NCBI GenBank assembly: GCA_030267565.1
Contig: BRXU01000016.1
Span: 1,816,501-1,880,500, forward strand
From: Pleodorina starrii
Taxonomy: Eukaryota > Chlorophyta > Chlorophyceae > Chlamydomonadales > Volvocaceae
Length of the DNA stretch: 64,000 bases
Direction of reading: 5' to 3'
The notes below the pieces were generated by a model. It worked only from the letters and a program-made list of their open reading frames with translations, made no database searches and was not told where the DNA came from. Positions 1 through 8,500 of the stretch are shown here, in pieces. How positions within the stretch are numbered: the first letter of the stretch is position 1; each line of letters begins with the position of its first letter. A program made the translations under genes and the position numbers.

Positions 1-422
1 CTTGGCTCGTTCTTACCCATTTACGTACGTAAGGCCACCAGGGCCCTGGTGCTCTCTCTTAACGATCAAGGGCGGCTCGGTGTCGTAACCCGTGCACTAC
101 TGGAACTGCAAGCCAAACGCGCAGGCACCCTTGAAGCACATGCGTATCGGGCGGAAAGTCATTTTTACTGTACCCTCAAGCAACTCACTCTCACGCGAGC
201 TCATGGGCTCACAATCACCACTATGGGTAAAGAATACACTACTACCCTACACAGCCTAGCCGCCCTTGCTGATGCAATGGGTACATACCCAGGCACTACC
301 GACCCGGTCATCCCGTATCGGTACATTCTCCCCCTGATTGAGATTGGACTTGATCTCCGTAGTCTAGTAGACATGAACAATGACCGTTATCTGATCGACA
401 CCACAGCCTTAAAAAGGCTTAC

Positions 423-470
423 TGTAAGCCTGGCTCCTGACATCCGCGGGATAAGCCTTTACTGCTTACA
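423..470 (+). repeat. left 48-bp LTR of the miniature element
   Basis: It is identical to 624-671 over all 48 bases. The termini TGTAAGC and GCTTACA form a 7-bp inverted repeat, as in LTRs. Confidence 0.8.
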
Positions 471-623
471 ATTGGTATCGAGACCTATGCCGTACGACCT
501 CGAGTCCGGGAGGTCGCCGGTTCGATCCCTGGTCAAAGCGCATGGCTATCGGGTAAAACCCTTGCGAGGGTGGGGAGGCCCCATGCATGGACGCCGAGGA
601 CGGCTCACTCTAAGGGGGGGGAG

Positions 624-671
624 TGTAAGCCTGGCTCCTGACATCCGCGGGATAAGCCTTTACTGCTTACA
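624..671 (+). repeat. right 48-bp LTR of the miniature element
   Basis: It is an identical copy of 423-470, immediately preceded by the purine-rich tract at 612-623. Identity between the two LTRs argues for a recent insertion. Confidence 0.8.
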
Positions 672-3600
672 ATTACCAATGGGAGAGCGCGGCACCGACA
701 CCTTGTCTCTCTTAACCGCCTGAGCCTTGCACTAAGCGCCACAGGGGAAAACCCATCCAAATGCAATCACGAACGACCCCTCCCCCATCGCGACAGGAAA
801 CTACCCGATTTCCCCGTTATCAGCAGCCTTGTTCGTAACAACCTGTCACCCACCCCCGCCTCACAACGCCTCATCACTGAATTCCTGCGGGCACGCGCCA
901 ACACATACCAACCCAACATAAACACCGAACACACACATTACACAGTTGTACCTGGACGGTGGGTTAAACACGGCCACGATGAATTCTTCGTGCCTGATGC
1001 GACGCCACCCACTCAAACCACACACGAAGACCGCCACATGCCCCATAATGCCGACCCCCCCGAACAAGGGATCCCAGAAAACACCGACCCTGATGACCCG
1101 ATGGATGGTACCACGGACAAAACCCAACAAGCAGCCGCAAACCCTGCTAATCCGCATGGTAACACCCGGACACAACCTCCTAACCAACCCAAACGCCGCA
1201 TCCAATCTCTACCATCAGCGCCTGATGGAGAGGATGGGGAGCCTAACAAGAAAGCCCGCCAATTACAAAGGACAAGTCAGCGACGAAAATGCACCCCGGC
1301 TGTGAGGCGGCGAAACTGGATAGCCGCGAACACACGCACAAGCAACCCCAAAATAAAAGACGACCACGTACGGATGGGAGAAGCTGTTCACGAAGATGAA
1401 GAGGCCAACCCTGGTCACACTCGCTTCGCCATGAGTGCCCGATCCTTCTTTACAAACCTTATGTCAGCTGTCCCTACACTGGGACGAGGCTCTCCGACAA
1501 ACTCAACCCCTGTCCTAACACGGCAGAGATCGCTCTCCACGAAGCTACAGAACACAATGCAGCTTCTTGCAACCCAGTCGCACAACAACCCTATTCTAAA
1601 GAAACTACAAACACACCCTCTAATCGAGCATGCCAATACCCAGCCCGACGACAACGCAGAGCCCCCCTCGGAAAACCAACTGCCTACACTGCAACGCAGG
1701 ACAACCTTGAAGCAGGTAAACTGGCGACTGGCACGAAAGCAATTGCTTCGTGTAAACCCCCCGCTAACAGATCGCCAGCACCCAGATAGCACTCTGGCTA
1801 ACCAGCTCGTGTGCAGCCTCTACTCTGATTGTGAGTTTGTTGAACGAATCATCCACGGACCATTCCGAAAGCGAGAAACCGTAGAGCCAAAAACACGGTG
1901 CAAACGCCCCAATAAGAAACGCCCAACCACCATCGACCTCACCGAGACAGGGGACCCACAGGACAAAGGCACGACGATGGAAGTTGACGGCGGTAAGAAC
2001 ACTACTGGTGCGGGAGCACCCAATCTAACACCAAGAAATATAGACGGCCGCCTGGCTGGCGGCCCAAGCAGCACACACGCGGACTACTACAGAGTACAGT
2101 GGTGCAACACTATCGTGTGTGCAGGCGCGATCAGTGCTTACCGGCTGCTTAACTACCATGCCAAAGCGAGCAAGAACACGATAGCCAAGTACGGACGCGG
2201 AGCTGGAAGATACTTACACGAAGTCTCTTGGGAAGACTCAGACATGCCTCTCCGCGACATTCAAGGGCAACACAACTGGCCCACCTTACTCGCCACCCAC
2301 CAAGTGCGTAATGCAACGCAGACCACCGTCAAACTCCCACCAGCCCCACTTGATACTCACCTTTCCAACGCGCAACGACAAGGCAGATGGGATCCCCCGA
2401 GCACTGATACGAGTGCACGCACCAGGCGTGCACTAACACATGTGACAATCAACACGGTACCCTGCAACCCAGACAGAGATATAAAACCACCTGGGAAATA
2501 CGTAATCATACCAGGGGAGCCTAGCGACTCCGAACTTCACGTGTATGACCCAACTGGCGCCTGGATAGGAAGTCTCCAAATCGACCGGGTGCGCTCCCTT
2601 TATGCACGATACCAGCACTCACGGCAAACCAGGCCCGATGCCCACAACAAGTTAGCTGCCAGAGGAGGCTTCGATGAGGACGTAGCCAAACTCCTGTTAA
2701 GATACAAAATCACACCTCAAAAGAAACACAGGAATGGACGACCAGGTATCGGCACACACCAGAATCAAGCAACAATCAGAACCTGCCCCGAGAATCAAGT
2801 CACAATATGTCCTGAGCTTAGCATTGTACTACAAGACGCGACACAAGCAACTTGTGAGAGGTTTGCATCACCTCTCAACGTCGATAACTCCACGACACAG
2901 TACTTCAGCGCGTACGGGGAGGACCAACTCTTCGGAGCAAACCTCGACGCGTACTCGCAGCTTTTCAACGGACTGTCCATTGCCCACCCGGACCCCACCC
3001 CTGAGGCGTCAAACCATGCGCTTGCCTGGGCAATTCTCTCGGCACAGGAAGCATCGGACAACCCTGAACCGACATTGACTATCCTTATTCTGAAGTACAG
3101 CCTGAACGGCCCGTATAGCAAGCATATGGGAAACCCCGCAGTGTGGCGCCTAGGTCGCGTCCCAGCAACCCATGAGCTGGCGAAATTGCAACAGGGTAGA
3201 GGAAGCACGACGGCCGCAACGGCTTACAAATCCGGTCTCGACGTCATAGCAGTCGGCAACACCAGCGGCCTTGCTCTCCTTACGCACACAATCGGTCCTA
3301 AAATTGCAATGAACACTGACAACCTGCTGGGACGTGACCAACCCCAACGAACACCTGGCCCCTGCCCAACACCAGACCGCACCCGGTGGGCAAAGCGACA
3401 CCTACATGAACTACGAAAAGGGCAGTCTACCCCGGCCTTCAGCACTACAGCCTGGGAGATCGAGCGGACAACACCAGGACAGCGGTACCGCCTGTCTGAC
3501 AGCCAACCAGTGCATACCCGCCTACGATATGCTCCCAAAACCGGGCTGTACACTGATGGTAGCTGTGTCAAGGACCCAGAACACGACCTGAACATCCTAG

Positions 3601-4872
3601 GGGCAGCCATCTACGACGCTGCCACCGACCGTTTGCACCATGTGGCACCCAACGGCAAGGGGCCCACCAATACCATCACACGCGCTGAACTTGCTGCCAT
3701 ACATCAAGCGCTGAAGTTATACGCCAACTACGATGACTGTCTGTACCTCTTTACAGACTCTGCAGCCTCTCTTCATCTCACCCGGCGTGCCATCGTTGAA
3801 AAATCCAAACTCCACATTAGCAAACACAAGGAACTGCTACTTAACATCGACGAGTTACTATGGCACAGGGCTTCACAGGGACTCCGAACCGTGCTACTCA
3901 AGGTCAAAGCGCACGCTAACGCCTCACTCGGCAATGATAAAGCCGACCAAGGGGCAACCGCCGTCGCAAAAGGCGATGCTGAAGCCACACTAACCGAAGA
4001 AAGTGACAATAACCCCTTCGATAAAATCTTCTGGTTTCGTCAAACCACGACCGAGTGTACGGTAACGACCTCAACCGTGGCATAACAAATCTCCTCAACA
4101 AAACCACCCATCATGGCTTTACGCCCTCGGGCGTATATACGGATCTATGGGAAAAAGCCAGCCCTAAACTCTGCGCACGAACTAGCAACTTGACGATCAC
4201 CCGCGGAGGCGGACATAGCCTTTTTAAGCGAGTATTCGACTACAGGTGGGGCCAATTATGGCACGCCGGCCTTGCCAAGCGATATGGCATACCAACAAAA
4301 CACCTAGAAGTGCACACCAACACCGCGAAGGAGAGCAAAGCCCCCTGCCCCCTATGCGGCCTACCAGATTCAGGCGGACATATTCTGGGAGGATGCAAAG
4401 AAACTGGTCATATAGCCATGTACATAAAACGGCACAACGCCGCTGCCCTGCTTATCGCAGATACCATACACAAAGGCAGGTATGGTGGATGCTACACCAT
4501 CATTGACGCCTGTGCAGAAGACGCCAGCCCGGACTACTCATCTGGCACTCGACTGCCGAAATGGCTTTTACCCAATATCCCGGAAAAAAAGAGGAAGAAA
4601 ATGCGACCAGATCTCCTTCTTATCCCGACCCTACCACTATCGACCACAGAGCAAACCACACCGTACAACGGACCACCGGACCGCTCCAAACACACAGTAT
4701 TTGTGATCGAGATAGGATACACAGGGGACCTCCGACATGATGAAAAGAATGAGCAAAAAGCAAAACAGCACGCGAAGCTAGCCCGCAGGCTCAAGGCCAA
4801 CGGCTGGAAAGTGCGGTATACACCGAAGGAAGCCATCACACTTGGATTCGGTGAATCCAAGTGTGAATTCCT

Positions 4873-5535
4873 GTGAGGGATAGATATAAACTAACCTTAT
4901 ATAAACATACCGATAATACAAGTAATACACTAGCGTCCAGCATAACGGCGAACTGCGGAAATTCGAAAATGGTAAGTCAGCGAAAGGTGAGGTGCAAGAG
5001 CGCATTCTACTGCGTTCTGTTAAGCCTAACACTCTGCATGCTGACAATAGCGTTCTGTGAGTGTCTGGCTCCGGAAGCGAGGTTTCCCGTGGCGTCCCTG
5101 CACCCCCCCTCGTCAATCGACGAACGGGCACGTACGTGCGGGGACGCGCCACATATGGGATGCGCTATACGGAGGGCTCACGAAAAGAAGGCTGGAAACA
5201 CTCGGATTTCAGCAGCGGCGACAAACGCCCAGCTGACGCTGTCGATTACTCAAATCGGAGGAGCCCAGACTCCGCTCTCGACTGCGACCATGTATGAGGT
5301 CGTTAAGACTTACTCTAATGTTTTAGAGTTGGCTCGTAACGGTTCGGCCAAGGGCCTGAGGATGGACTCCAGCCAGGTCACCATTTCCCAGGCCTCCAGC
5401 CAGGTCACCATACCCGTCGCAACAGCCGGTTACAATGATAATTGGACAATACTAGGTAATCGGAATGGCGACGAGCTCAGCCAGGGTCTCCAGCCCATCG
5501 GAAGCAAGTTTCGGCAGCACCGCGAGCACGCTTAA
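4873..5535 (+). CDS. element 2 upstream ORF with hydrophobic segment (function unknown)
   Basis: The reading frame has 220 codons; a second Met at 4969 would give a 31-residue-shorter form. From that Met the protein begins with a basic stretch (VSQRKVRCK) and then a hydrophobic segment (FYCVLLSLTLCMLTIAF), resembling a signal peptide or signal anchor. The rest is Ser/Thr/Gln rich, and a near-duplicated SSQVTI motif occurs around 5370-5415. It overlaps the next ORF by 71 bases in another frame. No RNA-binding domain typical of LINE ORF1 proteins is recognisable. It may be a true ORF1 or part of the 5' UTR. Coding status is moderate because nothing outside this window was available for comparison. 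Confidence 0.5.
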   Translation: MRDRYKLTLYKHTDNTSNTLASSITANCGNSKMVSQRKVRCKSAFYCVLLSLTLCMLTIAFCECLAPEARFPVASLHPPSSIDERARTCGDAPHMGCAIRRAHEKKAGNTRISAAATNAQLTLSITQIGGAQTPLSTATMYEVVKTYSNVLELARNGSAKGLRMDSSQVTISQASSQVTIPVATAGYNDNWTILGNRNGDELSQGLQPIGSKFRQHREHA

Positions 5536-8500
5536 CGGCAGAAGCGTGCCTTGGACAGAAGCAGACATTTATCCTTCATTTATAAGGCGGTATAGAGACA
5601 GAATCTCTGTGACATCAGCTCCGGACATTGTCGACGCAACCTCAGCAGAGGTAGACGTGACAAGAAGCGCCAATATAAGTGATCATTGCCACTATCATAA
5701 CTACCTCTTTGTGAGATACGTGACAGACGCAACTTACGAAAGGGCGCCTGAAACATATCACTCCTACCGAGGGGCAGTTCCCGAGTGCGACCACCAGACA
5801 GGCAATCGCAGCTTAATAATAACCAGATGCAGCACAAGCATGGTCATGGGATCATGTCAAAGCTACGAAGGCAGGAACGTCGGAGACCTAAGTAATGGGC
5901 GGGCGACCGACTCGGTAGCCAACAAAAGCCACAACAGGTCAAAAAGAGGAACATGGGGGCAACTTATTAGACCCATCAAGCAACCGGTCAATAGTACGGA
6001 AGCAATCCAAAGAATACCGGAACACGAACGACCTGACGTAGACGTACATCACCGAAGCACTACCAGCGGCACGGCCACTCCCATCTTTATATCTTTCCCC
6101 CAGCCGTGCACCACCTGGCAGGGTGCACTACGAATATTGAAAAACCTCTCGGCGGGCACAGCATACACCATGGCCACCATCGTGTGGCTAGTCCGCAACA
6201 CCGGGCTGCTGACCGCGAAGATAGCCCTGTTGGCGACGGATCTGACCCTCCACCTCGCGGCATCCGTATCCTATGCGACTGTCGACACCATTGCTGTCGG
6301 CTGCGCGCTAGGCTGCGCCTACCTGGCCTACGCGTGGGGCGGCAACCTTGCCCGGCGAACATGCAACGTAGTGAAACGGACATTCACCGTCAAAGGGAGC
6401 GCGATTCGAACGCTGTCCGAATGGCGACAGGGCTGGTACTGCACCCTCCTCCTTCCGTACACTCTGATCCCTGGAGCGCTTGCAGTCTCACTCCCCCCAT
6501 TGACTGAGGCGGTCTGGCTCGTGCTAGGGGCCCTGACACTCTATGGGCTGGCATACATTGTTACAGTTCTCATAGTTATACCGGCAGGAGCAACATCCGT
6601 GAAGGCAATCTTGCATGCTACACTTGTCACCCGCTCGAAAATCCGAAAGGTACAGAACTCCCCAGGCCTCTACGCGCGGGCAGCAACGTCTCTCCTGGCC
6701 CTAGCGTCGCTGTGCTGGCTACTTGCTACAGCCGAGGCACACGTGCCAATCCTGACCATGGCAACCCCCATCGTTACCTCTGGGCTCCAAGCGGTGCCAC
6801 TCGCGGCGCGCCACACGCGGTACCTACTCACCGCCTGCGCCGCAGTGGGACTCACCACGGCCCACCTCAACGCAACGCTCGACCCGTCCAGCAGCATACT
6901 AGCACTTCTCGCCCTGGCCATCTGGAACCTCCCCCACCCACGCACCTGCAACCGCGGGCGCGCCAGCGATGAACCCGCACCACATATACCAAAAACCCCC
7001 GGCAAAGCACCTGAGCACAGCCCGCGCTGCGCTAACCCCGAATACGCGCCCTGCGCTGGCCAAACCGATAGACCCGCCAAGAGAACAAGGACCGCCGGGA
7101 ACCGCGGCGAGGGCCACGTGCCAAGGCCACCCGCAGACATCACTTGGCCACCGCCCGGTCCCGCTGCGCCTGGCGCACCCCTGTACCACGAAAAGCAGCA
7201 AAGACTGCTATGTATGATACACTCCATCAACAACCTGCTTGGGGGGTCGTACATCGACCCCGAGCACATTCTCAGCTACTGCCGAGCAATGCAAGCACAC
7301 ATGGCGGCTTGGAGACTCACCGGGGCGCTTGCCATCTGGAACGCGGCACACCGCCCCGGCGAAGGTCTGTTCTCTACGATAGTGGTGAACCACTACCTCC
7401 GCCACAGCGTACGGCTGCAAGACCCCGGTGGCATACCCATTGGTGACGCCCACATCGCTAGTGTGAGCTGCCAACATGCGGGGCAAACCGTTACCCTGAC
7501 ACGAAACATGAACATAAACACGGTTGTGTCACTCCTGCCGGCACATGCCCGAAACTGGGGATTCATTGTTCACCTCAACGGACATGCCGTGGCAGTCAAG
7601 AAACAGGGCGAATGCTGGTACATTATCGACTCCCAGTACGACAGCACACAACTGATCAACCCCGAAGAGCCGCTCTGGCCTCGGGGGGAGGGGGCGGTCT
7701 ATTGCCTCCACCTCCGCCCGAACCACGAAGGGATCGCTACCCATACAGACCTGAGGGAAGTCAAACTCCCGGAGGACTGGGCCCTGCCCCCAGGCGGGAC
7801 CCAGCAACCGACACAGCCGCCCCCGGAAACACACACCGGAAACCCCCCAATGGACGGCACCCAGCAAGATGCACCCACCGACCAGTCACCCCCGAGCCCG
7901 GAACCCATGGACACCGACGACCGTGAAAGACGAGCGACGACGGAGCACCCAGCGACTGAACCCATGCGCATGGGTCCGGACCCCGACGGGCGCGACCCGG
8001 ACGGGCCTCCAGCACCCAACCCCCTCTGTCCAACCCAGCCACCGGAAACCCAGGTTCCCGTAGAGGCGGCAGAAGGCGCACCAGATCACCGTGCCACCAA
8101 CGTAGAAGCGGCACGACGCACGACCGGCGCTTGTGCCGAAGTGCGACATGCTGCCCCGCGTGTTCACCACGACCCGATGGCACGCCGACTCAACCATGCG
8201 GCGGAGCGCGCCACAGCAGTGGTACAGCACGACGCAGCTCCCCGCACGGCGACAGCCGCGAGAAAACGTAGGAAGATCGGGCCAGTACCTCACACGCATA
8301 CGATCCTATACCACCTGCTACGCAACCAAGGCCTACCCATCCGGCAAAGGGAAACCGGCAGGGAAGCCACAGACGTTAACCAAAATGCAGGGGCCCAGCC
8401 CCTTGACCCGGCGTGCCTGGACGCCACGCCCAGCGCGCCCCAAACACAACCCGCCAGGGACCAGTCAGCCCGCGAACGCGCCGCAGAACCACCCCCCGCC

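Larger units (their letters stand above)
423..671 (+). mobile_element. TRIM/SMART-like miniature LTR retroelement (249 bp)
   Basis: Two identical 48-bp direct repeats (423-470 and 624-671) begin TGTAAGC and end GCTTACA, so they have canonical TG...CA LTR ends. After the left repeat comes ATTGGTATCGAGACC, which resembles an initiator-Met-tRNA primer-binding site (first bases TGGTATC). Just before the right repeat is a purine run, AAGGGGGGGGAG (612-623), a polypurine tract. Flanks are CTTAC (418-422) and ATTAC (672-676), a 5-bp target duplication with one mismatch. Removing 423-676 restores the alignment with element 2, which confirms the insertion. There is no coding capacity, so it must have been mobilised in trans. 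Confidence 0.8.
1..4853 (+). mobile_element. Dualen/RandI-type LINE, element 1, 5' segment (interrupted, dead copy)
   Basis: This is the 3' half of a long non-LTR retrotransposon; its 5' part lies left of the window. Translated frames align through their length with element 2 (for example the LSLNDQGRLGVVTRALL stretch near position 50 against LSLNDEGRLGVVTRALL in element 2). It carries RNase H and RLE endonuclease regions. The copy is broken three ways: a TRIM-like insertion at 423-676, a frameshift near 4050, and the insertion of element 2 after 4853. Its missing 3' end resumes at 16366. Element 2 is far more intact, so element 1 is the older host of the nest. Confidence 0.85.
1..4853 (+). 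pseudogene. element 1 polyprotein C-terminal half (RNase H + RLE), disrupted
   Basis: The coding frame runs from base 1 to 422 in frame 1, is broken by the TRIM, resumes at 675 in frame 3 to about 4050, then shifts to frame 2 up to 4853. RNase H residues are visible: LYTDGS near 3546, AELAAIHQAL near 3688, LFTDSAAS near 3750 and a KAHANA...NDKAD region near 3905-3950. The RLE zinc motif (C-x2-C-x7-H-x4-C) is near 4348-4400, followed by RPDLLLIP near 4606 and an EIGYTGD motif near 4710. The breaks mean that no full protein can be made. The C-terminal tail of the frame lies at 16377-16558, beyond element 2. Confidence 0.8.

Noticed and set aside
471..560. tRNA gene
   Set aside because: Only the B-box is convincing; the T-arm has two mismatched pairs and there is no cloverleaf.
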